From contig JAOXYC010226460.1 in NCBI GenBank assembly GCA_028565715.1, forward strand, positions 1 through 10,783: 10,783 nt of DNA. Reading direction: 5' to 3'. Numbering within the stretch: position 1 is the stretch's first letter; every line of letters starts with the position of its first letter. Below the pieces are notes generated by a model. That model was not told where the DNA came from. It searched no databases and worked only from the letters and a program-made list of their open reading frames with translations. Both the position numbers and the translations under genes were made by a program. This document shows, piece by piece, positions 1 through 7,104 of the stretch. The DNA comes from Phoronis pallida. Lineage: Eukaryota; Phoronida; Phoronidae.

Positions 1-170
1 ACATGTGTGCCAAGTTTCGTCAAAATCCGTCAAGCGGTTTGGAAGATAAGTGTCGGAAACCAATTGTGAACGTCCAACCAACCAACCCAGAACCAACCCC
101 ACAGACGGTCATGATAGCAATATGCGGCCACGTTGTGGGCGCATAAAAACAAACTAGCAAGACCTATGAT
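1..170. repeat. Probable dispersed-repeat tail
   Basis: The stretch reads like the end of an interspersed element. It has a phrase of the form GTCAAAATCCGTCAAGCGGTTT, split here as GTCAAAATCC then GTCAAGCGGTTT, followed by a short CCAA-rich tandem tract at about 74-100. Similar wording is common at the ends of invertebrate transposons; that is from memory of such sequences, not a search. No reading frame, target duplication or left boundary is visible because the window starts inside it. From 180 to 560 I see AT-rich intronic or intergenic sequence with a palindromic copy of a GGGCGCTTTTTC motif near 293-352 and no gene. Confidence 0.35.
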
Positions 171-570
171 TTGTTGGATTTTTGTTAAAATCAAACGTTT
201 TTCAATTTTACTGTACAGGCAACGTTTTTTATTTAGTTAACATCAAATTGGCACGCTCAAGTGGCCCTTTTATGAATAACGGCTCCACAACAGGGCGCTC
301 TTTCGGAAAAAAGCAACTTTTTTTCCGGCGCCCATGGGCGCTTTTTCAGAAAACCATGGACATTAATTAAAGTTCTAGGGCCTGTTCAATCAATCGTTGA
401 TTAATTAATTCGCAATAAGTCAACATATCCCGTTCACAATGACCTGTATCACCGCGATGATTAGTTTATACAAGTGACAAGTAATACGAATCGGACAAAA
501 ACACCACCAGCCACAAAATCATATTTAACGTACGTGCTTGCAAAGTCAAATGTTTACTTTTGGTGGAATC

Positions 571-748
571 GTCCCATTTGGTCCGTTTTGTCCCATTATG
601 TCTGCTTTGTCCCATTATGTCTGTTTTGTCCAATTGTGTCCGTTTTACATATTATGTCAAAACATTTTTCCAAGTTCAAAGTTTTTAAAAAAATGTTCTA
701 AATTCAAAATGGACATAATGAAACAAAACGGACATAATGGGATGGAAC
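571..748. repeat. Foldback of 19-bp units
   Basis: Four head-to-tail 19-bp units fill 571-646, each of the form GTCCCATTATGTCYGTTTT with a few changes. After an AT-rich spacer of about 64 bp, two more 19-bp units lie at 711-729 and 730-748 in the opposite orientation (GGACATAATGAAACAAAAC and GGACATAATGGGATGGAAC). The arms can pair into a hairpin. Units are contiguous without unique spacers, so this is not a CRISPR array. It resembles the ends of a small non-autonomous DNA transposon with repeated transposase-binding sites, but no target duplication was found, so the class is inferred. Confidence 0.7.
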
Positions 749-870
749 AGCCCGTACCATTATGTTCGTTCTCACGTACTTACTACTATGTATCTTTATG
801 CCCAAGAAGAACAACTCAGACTGAAAAAATACATTAGTCTGAACTTATTGAAAAGCATTTAGAAAAGCCC

Positions 871-1174
871 GAACCTGAAAATTAGCCAGGCGTATAAGCT
901 ACGTTGGGAGAGCTTCGGACTTTCAATCATAACATTGTTAGTTCGGATCTCGCTCAGGGCAGTCCGTCGTCTCTTTGAACAAGGCACCTTACTGGCAACG
1001 TTCCAGTCCACTCACCAGATACGGCTGGGAAACTAACCTGCGATAGGCCTGCGTCCTGTCAAGGGGGAGTGCCCGCACTCTCATCCGCTCACGCTACGGA
1101 AACCGGGATAGCATCCGGCCTTTTGAGCCTCAAGAGGGTCGGGAAGGATTTAGTTATTTTTAGAACCTGAAAAT
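871..1174 (+). mobile_element. tRNA-derived SINE with 12-bp target duplication
   Basis: A 280-bp insertion (883-1162) is flanked by perfect 12-bp direct repeats GAACCTGAAAAT at 871-882 and 1163-1174, the footprint of target-primed reverse transcription. The head is tRNA-like: an A-box-like AAGCTACGTTGGGAGAGC at 896-913 and a B-box-like AGTTCGGATCT at 940-950, the internal promoter of RNA polymerase III. The body has a conserved-looking core at about 1040-1120 (CCTGCGTCCTGTC, then CGCTACGGAAACCGGGATA). I associate this core with the widespread animal Meta-SINE type, from memory. The tail is AT-rich (TTTAGTTATTTTTA) rather than pure poly-A. It sits downstream of the last recognised exon, antisense to that gene. 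Confidence 0.82.
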
Positions 1175-1203
1175 GATTTACGACACCAACCTGGGACAAA
1201 CTA

Positions 1204-1425
1204 AACGGGGGGTTTAGTTTTGACGGGATGGAACAAGTGTCTGTCAGGTTCATAAGCACAGCTGCAGTGCTTCCATGCGGCTGTCTCCTGGGTGCACTTT
1301 GCATATTGGATAACATCAAGAGTCCGCAGGTGTAGTTTGATCGCCTCTGCTGGGGCGCCTTCCAACTTGAGCCAGTTCCAATATTTCACCCGGAAAACTG
1401 ACGGGAAGTATACTGCTAATGACGC
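1204..1425 (-). other. Unassigned open frame, 74 codons
   Basis: On the minus strand a frame stays open from just after a stop at 1426-1428 down to a stop at 1201-1203. The product reads sensibly in places, with a tryptophan-rich start (KYWNWLKLEGAPAEAI) and a later HCSCAYEPD stretch. I do not recognise the family. The cysteine pattern does not fit another EGF, sushi or HYR domain of the surrounding gene. A possible acceptor (CCGTCAG) lies inside the frame near 1403, so it could be a terminal exon, a piece of a retroelement, or chance. No initiator ATG lies at a convincing place. Confidence 0.2.
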
Positions 1426-1490
1426 CTATTTGCTAATGAGACAGGCAAATTGTGGCTATGCTGAGGCCTTTTTTAAAATGACTTCATATG

Positions 1491-1550
1491 TCTAATTACT
1501 GCCGATTCTACCACTTTTTAATGTGACATGGCAGAATCAAGTAATTAGAT
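1491..1550. repeat. Short imperfect hairpin
   Basis: TCTAATTACT at 1491-1500 pairs exactly with AGTAATTAGA at 1540-1549, and the stem continues imperfectly (GATTCTACCA at 1504-1513 against TGGCAGAATC at 1529-1538), leaving a loop of about 15 bases. It looks like a tiny foldback or the remains of terminal inverted repeats. Just downstream, near 1590-1602, GGGTTCGAGTTCC resembles a tRNA B box but no tRNA fold accompanies it. Confidence 0.5.
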
Positions 1551-1663
1551 AACAATCGTCTTGAAACGCAGCTCATCTGTTCATGTACTCGTGGGTTCGA
1601 GTTCCATGTCGGAGCACATTGTTTAATCACAATTTATACGTAAAATAATCCAAATATGAAAAC

Positions 1664-2088
1664 ACTAGATGTGTGACCCGCGCTTCGCTGCGGGGTGTGT
1701 GCGTGCTTCGCACGTGCACACCCCTTGCACATGCACACCCCGTTACCTTGACCCACCTCGACTTTTAACGACTTTTCCCGCGCTTCGCGCGCTCTTGCCC
1801 GTGCGGGGTGTGCGCGTGCTTCGCATGTGCAAACCCTGTGCACATGTACACCCCATTGCCTTGAACAACCTCGACTTTTCCCGACTTTCCGCGCTCCGCG
1901 CAGAACTGCATGTGTAGGCACGTGCGGGGTGTGCGCGTGCTTCGCACATCCACAGCCCGTGCACAGGCACACCTCCTCACTTTGAGTCACCTCGACTGTT
2001 CCAGCGCTTCGCGCTGTCAAAACTTGCGGTCAGACGGACACACACACACACACACACTCACGCACATTTTCATACTTATATATTAGAT
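1664..2088. repeat. Hairpin-rich tandem repeat, copy 1
   Basis: A GC-rich block starts with ACTAGATGTGTGACCCGC and ends with CATACTTATATATTAGAT. Between these ends lie about three imperfect units of roughly 115-125 bp. Each contains GGGGTGTGCGCGTGCTTCGCA, here given as GGGGTGTGCGCG plus TGCTTCGCA, a CACACCCC tract, ACCTCGACTTTT and a GCGC-TTC-GCGC hairpin. The last hairpin, CAGCGCTTCGCGCTG at about 2002-2016, has a perfect 6-bp stem. A CA microsatellite (2038-2057) precedes the right end. A second copy lies at 7549-7890 in the same orientation. The right end stops 8 bp short of the donor of the EGF exon. It appears to be a non-autonomous mobile element, but no coding capacity or target duplication is visible. 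Long open frames across it in several frames are a by-product of the repeat. Confidence 0.75.
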
Positions 2089-2097
2089 CTTCCCTAC

Positions 2098-2193
2098 CTG
2101 TATAACCGGGTTTACAAACACAATTGTACAAGTTGCTTCCGTCTACACATGTTCCGTTGTTCTGACAAGGCGATGGTTTACAGTCGTCAATTT
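2098..2193 (-). CDS. SVEP1-like: Exon: calcium-binding-type EGF repeat of SVEP1-like protein
   Basis: A 96-bp phase 1-1 exon lies between a pyrimidine-rich acceptor (TTTCTGTCAG) and the donor G|GTAGGG. It encodes one EGF-like repeat beginning [10 protein letters not shown] and ending CKPGYTG. Five of six EGF cysteines are present; the sixth must be in the next exon, beyond the window or in the left intron, so the gene continues leftwards. The acidic IDD start and the pattern C-x-D-x4-Y-x-C-x-C ([12 protein letters not shown]) mark a calcium-binding EGF with an Asp hydroxylation consensus. CQNNGTC fits the O-fucose consensus C-x4-T-C. In SVEP1-type secreted proteins, EGF repeats follow the GCC2/GCC3 region, as here. 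The domain call is firm; the specific protein is inferred from the order of exons. Confidence 0.9.
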
Positions 2194-2789
2194 CTGACAG
2201 AAAAAAAACAAAAGCTGCAATATTTCAACATTGTTAGTAAGAAGATTGACAGATGAATGATGGGCGTCACAACGGGGATTTCCAAGAGAGCGTCCATCTT
2301 GGCTCTTTAAGGAAACATGGGCGCTCTTTCGGAAACAAAATCTGCGACACCATAATATAAAATTGTTCTTTCACGACTAGTCATATCTTACTATATTATT
2401 GCCGGTGACCTCCCGTGTTAACACCTGAAATATCAAATAACGATATTCCCAAAATTTGACCAGTATTTAGGCATTTTGACATTTTGTGCACGGATACTTT
2501 TTCGGAGAGGTTCTTTATGTTTTAAAAATGTTAATTGTCTCAAGAAAGACTTCTCATGCGCACTCTTTCAGGGGGTGCTCTTTTGGAAGACCAAGAAATG
2601 TATCGCTAGAAATACAATTTAATACAAATCATTTATTGACAATCAATCAAAGAGATTACCAAGTTTATTGCCTGTGAATCATAGTAAAATATGGCAATAA
2701 TCTGACGCAAATTATTTGTTTCTGACCAAAGGGGTAAAAATTCCAAAGCATTTAAAGGCAGAAGTCAGTGCTCGCCACAAAAAACTCAC
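2194..2789 (-). other. Intron between EGF and GCC2/GCC3 exons
   Basis: This 596-bp intron begins with a GTGAGT donor next to the GCC2/GCC3 exon and ends with the acceptor at 2194-2195. It holds one clear copy of the dispersed motif GGGCGCTCTTTCGGAAA (2319-2335) and two weaker relatives near 2555-2589. No other coding segment is visible. Confidence 0.7.
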
Positions 2790-2954
2790 CTATGCATTCT
2801 GTGACATTTGCAGCTCCTTCTTCAACTGAAGACGTTCCTAGTGGACATTCTGTACATTCAAACTGTGCTGGTGTGTCCTGATACTGACCAACTGGACACT
2901 TGGTGCAGTGTGAATCTACGGTGTGGTCAATATGGTACCCGGGAGGACAAGACA
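2790..2954 (-). CDS. SVEP1-like: Exon: GCC2/GCC3 ephrin-receptor-like repeat of SVEP1-like protein
   Basis: A 165-bp phase 1-1 exon follows the acceptor TTTTCAG and ends at the strong donor G|GTGAGT. It encodes about 55 residues, beginning VSCPPGYHID and ending NVTECI, with six cysteines in the spacing CPPG-x-n-C-x2-CPVGQYQD-x-n-C-x2-CPLGTSS-x-n-C. That is the GCC2/GCC3 (ephrin-receptor-like, TNFR-like) cysteine-rich repeat of SVEP1 and related extracellular proteins. NVT is an N-glycosylation sequon. Splicing to the EGF exon gives TECIEIDDC, a direct domain-to-domain join. As I recall, vertebrate SVEP1 has several such repeats in tandem while only this one is found here, so the region is shorter or small exons were missed in the 2-kb intron upstream. 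Confidence 0.9.
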
Positions 2955-3076
2955 CTGAAAACATGACAACTTTTAATTTCTGAAACTTGTTGATGTCAAC
3001 TAATTAAATAGATGTTATTTTCCTTGTGTATACTTTTAGGTATGTTGTCTGATCGAAACTTGGATCGGATGAATTA

Positions 3077-3480
3077 TTAAGCCGGGTAAAAATACTTCAT
3101 TCGATTCATGCTGGCATTAGGTTTCAAGTCATTTATTATAAGCGCAAATAACAATGGTCCAGAGTCATAGACGAACGCCCAATATGAAAATGTGTTGCCA
3201 ATTCTAACCTTTTGGACTTTTTCAGATTCAAAATATCCAACCCAGTATATAAGAATACCAGGAATACTCGAAGCTTAAAGTTTTGAAATCAAAATACTGT
3301 GGTCAACGTTGTCGAATGCTTTCGAATAATCAACAGATTCTCCACAATCAGAATAAGTATAGGCCTAACACGTATTATGAAGAACGCCAATCAAGGCGTT
3401 AGTTGTACCACCTTTAAGAACGCCGTATTGTTAAAATCTGAACTTCCATAATTATTTTCTTAACAATAAAAGTTTCAACA
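3077..3480 (-). pseudogene. Dead LINE reverse transcriptase fragment
   Basis: The minus strand carries a decayed reverse transcriptase of a non-LTR retrotransposon. From 3430 down it reads QYGVLKGGTTNALIG, then VDYSKAFDNVDHSIL (motif A, catalytic Asp kept in DYSKAFD), IPGILIYWVGYF, VRIGNTFSYW and GPLLFALIINDL. These align by eye with the QFGFRKGRST, LDFSKAFD, GIP, RV.IG..S and LGPLLF-x-L-x-INDL blocks of LINE enzymes. It is inactive. There are in-frame stops after NTC and after ISKL, the VPQG region is shortened, and the catalytic YVDD/FADD is replaced by KYFYPA before a stop. Upstream, KIVETFIVKKI (about 3448-3480) continues the finger region in a shifted frame and is cut by the hAT-like element at 3488. 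The clade (Jockey-, CR1- or L2-like) cannot be settled. Confidence 0.82.
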
Positions 3481-3482
3481 AT

Positions 3483-4682
3483 CTTAGCAGTGGCGGATTA
3501 AGGGGAGGGGGGTGAGCGGGTGCGCGCGCACCCCTCCCCCTAGACAAACAATTTAAATGGTGGTCTTTTTCGTCAAGACGCAGTCCAGCGCACACTCCCC
3601 TTTGGCATTGGTGAACAGGAAAGCAGATTTTACCGTCAAAATGTACCAGAATGCCTTAAAATGGGCAAATAAACTCAAAAAATTTCCCGAGCCACCCTGC
3701 ATACCTAGCGCGAATGTTGTGCAAACCTGCGGATTCGAACTGCGCGAATGTTGCAGGGCGAGAATCTGATTCGCGCTGCGCAAATGCTGTAGGTGTCTGT
3801 GCGGGCGACTTTTTCAGCAACATTCACGCCAGCAACATTCACTATGAACATTAATAATGTTTGCCTCCGTTTTATTTTGAGCAACATTCGCGCTAGGTGT
3901 GCGGGGAACCTGAAGTGCGATTAAATCTCAATCTTCATCAGTGCGCTTGCAACGGTGGCGCGTTGTTCATACATTGTGCCTTTATTAGGTCTTAATAAAA
4001 TTACCCCAACACCCCCCCCGCACACCTAGCGTGATTGCCGCGCAACGCTAAAAGCCCGGGCGCTAAAGCGAATGTTGCAAAAAAGGACCCCCGCACACCT
4101 ACAGCTGTAGCAACATTCACGCAGCGCAATCGCCGCGCGGCAAACGCGCTAGGTGTGAGGGGGTATTTAGCGGTGCAACATTCGCGATTTAGAGTAGTCG
4201 GGCAACAAACTGAACGTAAATGTTACTTTGGCTTGAATGTTGCGCAACATTCACGTCTCGTTATGTGGGGGTTTGGCTTCAATGCACTCTCCCAAAAAGT
4301 GCAATAATTCAATTTTCAAAATGTTTGGCCAAAATCTTGAAAATAAACGTAAATTTGGTTTTGATTTTGCCGTCAAGTATGACTTGGAACGAAACAAAAT
4401 GGACATTACACATCTCAACATTTTCTAGGGGAGGCCTCTTGTACATGCGTCACTAAAATGCGCGGGATGCCAATTGCAACTACGTTTGTGACAAATAAAT
4501 GATCAATTTTTCATTCTAAAAGGTGTTGCTTATTTTTAGCAAAAGGGATCTCAAAATGCAGGAGATAGCACCATTTGACATAATTTTTTAAAATTTTCCG
4601 GGGGGCATGCCCTTCGGCCGTCGGCACAAGCACTGCATCAACTACTTCAGCGCACCAAAATCCTAGACCCGCCCATGCTTAG
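3483..4682. mobile_element. hAT-like non-autonomous transposon with 5-bp duplication
   Basis: The element proper is 3488-4677 (1190 bp), bounded on both sides by the direct repeat CTTAG (3483-3487 and 4678-4682). Its left end CAGTGGCGGAT and the reverse complement of its right end CATGGGCGGGT agree at 8 of 11 positions. Both ends run into G/C-rich tracts (AAGGGGAGGGGGG on the left, CCGGGGGGCATGCCC near the right). CAGNGGCG-type ends are usual for hAT transposons. Most hATs duplicate 8 bp, but some lineages are recorded with 5 bp. There is no transposase frame, so it is non-autonomous. It sits within the LINE fragment: sequence beyond the right duplication reads on as LSK just before KIVE, as expected for the uninterrupted LINE. 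A cluster of inverted motifs occupies its middle. Confidence 0.68.
3694..4255. repeat. Cluster of inverted GCGAATGTTGC and CACACCTAGCG motifs
   Basis: About ten copies of GCGAATGTTGC or its complement GCAACATTCGC occur within 560 bp: near 3710, 3744, 3817, 3832, 3881, 4068, 4110, 4175, 4235 and 4244. The last two join as a perfect 18-bp palindrome, GAATGTTGCGCAACATTC (4235-4252). A second motif, CACACCTAGCG, appears at about 3701-3710 and 4021-4031 and inverted at 3891-3902 and 4147-4158. A variant with CTACAGC occurs at 3786-3797 (inverted) and 4095-4106. The segments 3694-3904 and 4013-4163 each begin and end with matching inverted copies, so two small elements with related ends may be nested here. 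No coding frame is convincing. Confidence 0.7.
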
Positions 4683-5052
4683 ACAGTCAGCAGTCGTATG
4701 AGAAACAGAACATAAATCGAGGGTTGGATTTAGGAATTGGGCAGCGCTTACAATATTTAAAATGGTTGTGACTAAACCTTCACGAATCGAGTTATAAGCG
4801 TAAGTATGTGCGCAATGACGCCTGCAAGGGGGTCTAATTACGCGCGCTTCTTTTTACCGCACGGCCGCCCATATTCACACGCTTCGAACGTTCATCTAGA
4901 AATTGACAATCATTTTCAACCTATAAGGGTAGAATGAAACAGTTCTATATAAGTCTTAGAGAAAATTGAAACCGGTGAAACCAAGGCAAATGTGATTTTT
5001 TGTTATTAAATATAAATTTACTGGTTCCATGAAATGATTCCCTGTGACTCAC
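4683..5052. other. Intronic sequence, mostly unremarkable
   Basis: This stretch lies between the hAT-like element and the linker exon. Its first bases probably continue the decayed LINE (an LSK reading directly at the right duplication), but similarity is lost within about 60 bp. No repeat, RNA gene or exon is visible in the rest. Confidence 0.5.
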
Positions 5053-5335
5053 CACAGTGGAGCTTCGAAGCAAATGATCTTTCATCACAGTCTAACCCCA
5101 CCTCCTCCAATTCCAAAGGAGTTTCACTTAGTGTGAGATTGAACATTCTTTCCATTGGGAATACTGTCTCATTTTGAATCTCTTTTGTGAATCCAATGAC
5201 AACTTCAACTAATGCGTTTTGTGCCTCCTCAGGTGAACTATTAGCGCTGACAGGTTGGTTAATGGTGAATTTGATCTTTATTTCTTCCGTGTCGTTCGTT
5301 GATCTACGTCCTCGTCGCAAAACAAATTGGTTGGC
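5053..5335 (-). CDS. SVEP1-like: Exon: linker part 2 of SVEP1-like protein
   Basis: A 283-bp exon follows the acceptor TTGTAG in phase 0 and ends at the donor G|GTGAGT in phase 1. It encodes about 94 residues. A basic stretch near the start, RRGRRST (exon residues 7-13), contains an R-x-R-R furin-type site. Next comes a beta-strand-like segment EEIKIKFTIN, an acidic amphipathic middle (SSPEEAQNALVEVVIGF), and two cysteines near the end (LDC and LHC). NSS, NET and NLT are N-glycosylation sequons, fitting a secreted protein. No named domain is recognised. In SVEP1 a similar poorly named region lies between the sushi domain and the GCC2/GCC3 repeats, with a basic site followed by an IKLIFNI-like strand, which is the basis for placement. 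Splicing joins LHC to VSCPPGY of the next exon. Confidence 0.85.
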
Positions 5336-5472
5336 CTACAACATATAAAATAATGCATTGTTGTTCAACTTTTTGCAACCGGAATTCTATTATGTGATTT
5401 TCAGGCGATATGGAAATCTTACAAATGCTATTAAATCAAGAGACTCATTCAACAAATCATAAAATCGCATAC

Positions 5473-5708
5473 ATATTTTAATGAAAATCCCGATGTGTCA
5501 CGCTTTCTGCGAGATGTTGGACCACAAGTGACTTTCACGTTCTCTATGGTGCAGTTGTTCTTAGTGTCGGAGCAGGTTTTTCCCATTGCAGAAGTCTTTA
5601 GAAATTGAATGAAGTTTTCTTTTATTTCTTCAGTTGTTGCTCCACTTGAACAAGAACCTTTGTAGTACAGGATAACAGGAAGTTTCAAGCTTCCTGGAAG
5701 TAGCTGCT
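5473..5708 (-). CDS. SVEP1-like: Exon: linker part 1 of SVEP1-like protein
   Basis: A 236-bp exon follows the acceptor TTTTGCAG in phase 1. It codes for about 79 residues beginning KQLLPGSLKLPVILYY and ending GFSLKY. Four cysteines (residues about 20, 46, 53, 62) flank a helical segment (TTEEIKENFIQFLKT). NCT is an N-glycosylation sequon. RRKR-D at residues 67-71 is a strong furin-type cleavage consensus. The donor is taken at TAT|GTATGC because it gives phase 0, matching the next exon, and because the frame reaches a stop 24 bp further on. GTATGC is weak, so the exact end is less certain. The intron to the next exon is only 137 bp. The cysteine spacing and the basic site resemble the segment after the HYR-adjacent sushi domain in SVEP1; that match is from memory. 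Confidence 0.85.
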
Positions 5709-5881
5709 CTGCAAAAGTAAAAGGCTAAATTACAGTTACCCACAGAATGAAAAGGCGTCTGTAACATATTTTGAAATGAAGTCAAAGTTGATACCTGGTC
5801 TTGTCAACGACCTCAAATTGAAAATCATAATGGTGTTTACAAAGTATAATCCACATTGAAGCGTTTTGAATGTTTGCACAT

Positions 5882-5940
5882 GGGCGAACTTTCCGAAACG
5901 ATCTGAAATGTTGTGTAACTTTTCTCAGGAAAGATCGCCC
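5882..5940. repeat. Hairpin built from the dispersed GGGCG motif
   Basis: GGGCGAACTTTCC at 5882-5894 pairs with GGAAAGATCGCCC at 5928-5940 at 12 of 13 positions, with a loop of 33 bases. The left arm is a variant of the GGGCGCTCTTTCGGAAA motif found at 293, 336 and 2319. It lies inside the intron between the sushi and linker exons. Confidence 0.6.
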
Positions 5941-6014
5941 AAACACGTACGGACCACTAAACCGGGCTCACGGGTTTCAAACTTGGCCAACAGACCTAAC
6001 ATACTAGACACGGC

Positions 6015-6360
6015 CCGAACGACTTACGGTTAGCGGTCCTTCGGATAATCTCGAGTATATTTCCGGAGCGGTAAATAACCAAAAAACCTCGGTATTGATA
6101 CTGTTTCAACGTTAAGAAAGAATATCATTTTTTTGATTGATTTTTTAAGATTACTTGTATTGAATAAATAACTTAATAAATATTTTTCTCGATTTTCTGT
6201 CTTCACAACATTTATCATTTCCTGCCAGTTAAAGCATACATTTATTTGTATTCTTTCTTAACGTTGAAACATTATCAATTACCTTTTTTTTTTTGGTTAT
6301 TTACCGCTCCGGAAATATACTCGAGATTTTCCGAAGTTCCGCTAACCGTAAGTCATTCGG
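6015..6360. mobile_element. Long-armed foldback element (MITE-like)
   Basis: About 105 bp at the left (6015-6121) is repeated inverted at the right (about 6254-6360) with few mismatches. Shared blocks include GACTTACGGTTAGCGG, TCTCGAGTATATTTCCGGAG, CGGTAAATAACCAAAAAA and GTTTCAACGTTAAGAAAGA. The spacer between the arms is AT-rich, about 130 bp. The arms differ mainly by an A-run length change and scattered substitutions. This is the structure of a foldback or MITE with long terminal inverted repeats. No transposase frame exists, and no clear target duplication is seen at CCGAA/TTCGG. Small open frames in each arm are mirror images and not genes. Transcription across it would give a long double-stranded hairpin in the intron. 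Confidence 0.82.
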
Positions 6361-6540
6361 TCATGGGGAAAATTATTTTCAGCCTGTTAGTGTATACCCT
6401 ATCGGATTTTCTATGTTTTACCTGTGTTAGCACTAAATCGACCAAGGTTTGGTCGCGTTCACTAGCAGGTGTTCGACAAATAATCCACTTTACAGTACAG
6501 AGGATTAAACAGCACACCAAACGGGTCAGCGGACCAAAAA

Positions 6541-6848
6541 TCTAGGCATCGAAAAAGGCACTTTCAGTTCCAGTTTAACCCCAAAAATAATTTGCCCCGC
6601 TCCGTTCGTCAAAAATTTACATTAAATGCCCCTTTCCCAACCGTTTAACCCCCAGACGAAAAAAGCGAGCTACGCCCTTGGATCACACGATATGCCACAT
6701 GACCAGACCATGTGTCACAAAGCTATCGTACTTGATCAACCTTGAAGGTCAAGGACAACTTTTAATATTAAAATGTTTCTTTATAACAGGCACTTCTTAA
6801 AAGTTCTAGGGGCAGGTGCCCCCCTGCACCCCGCTAGCTTCGCCCTTG
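6541..6848. mobile_element. Two transposon termini in the same orientation
   Basis: Two boundaries end in nearly the same words: GCGAGCTACGCCCTTG at 6665-6680 and GCTAGCTTCGCCCTTG at 6833-6848. Read inverted they begin CAAGGGCGTAGC and CAAGGGCGAAGC, the style of hAT-like terminal repeats. The sequence before each is G/C-run rich (AACCCCCAGACG; GGTGCCCCCCTGCACC), as is usual next to such ends. No opposite ends are found within the window, so these look like solo or truncated remnants. From 6849 to 7100 nothing is recognisable. Confidence 0.45.
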
Positions 6849-7104
6849 CTGATCATGTGGGGTGACAGGGTCCAACTTTTTCAAGATGTATTTCAGTTTT
6901 TATCATTCACAGAAAAAAATATTGGAGTAGTTTCGAAACCATTGCAGCCGGTAGGGTCGGAAACAAAGGTTTGGGTCGCAATCAAGGCAGTGCCTCTTTA
7001 TAATATTACTAGTTGTGTTAGACTGTGCTCCAGCCCCTTCGACTCAGGTTGAGGGACTGTATCAATCGCAGGGGGTCTTCCGGTATTTTTACCGAAAGTA
7101 GAGA

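Noticed and set aside
571-748. CRISPR-like array
   Set aside because: The 19-bp units are contiguous, have no unique spacers and occur inverted; the context is a eukaryotic intronic or flanking region.
1580-1610. tRNA gene suggested by GGGTTCGAGTTCC
   Set aside because: Only a B-box-like phrase is present; no A box or cloverleaf stems can be drawn around it.
1634-2020. Open frames of up to 128 codons in several frames of both strands
   Set aside because: They follow the hairpin-rich tandem repeat, give repetitive Ala/Arg/His-rich products in overlapping frames, and recur in copy 2; no domain or start is credible.
1669-2020. Bacterial REP-type palindromes suggested by GCGCTTCGCGC hairpins
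   Set aside because: The surrounding spliced extracellular-domain exons, SINE and LINE remnants show this is an animal genome.
3553-3887. Frames on both strands within the hAT-like element
   Set aside because: Composition follows the repeated GCGAATGTTGC motif and no transposase signature is present.
6030-6545. Small frames of 62 and 99 codons over the foldback
   Set aside because: They translate the two inverted arms in mirror fashion and contain no domain.
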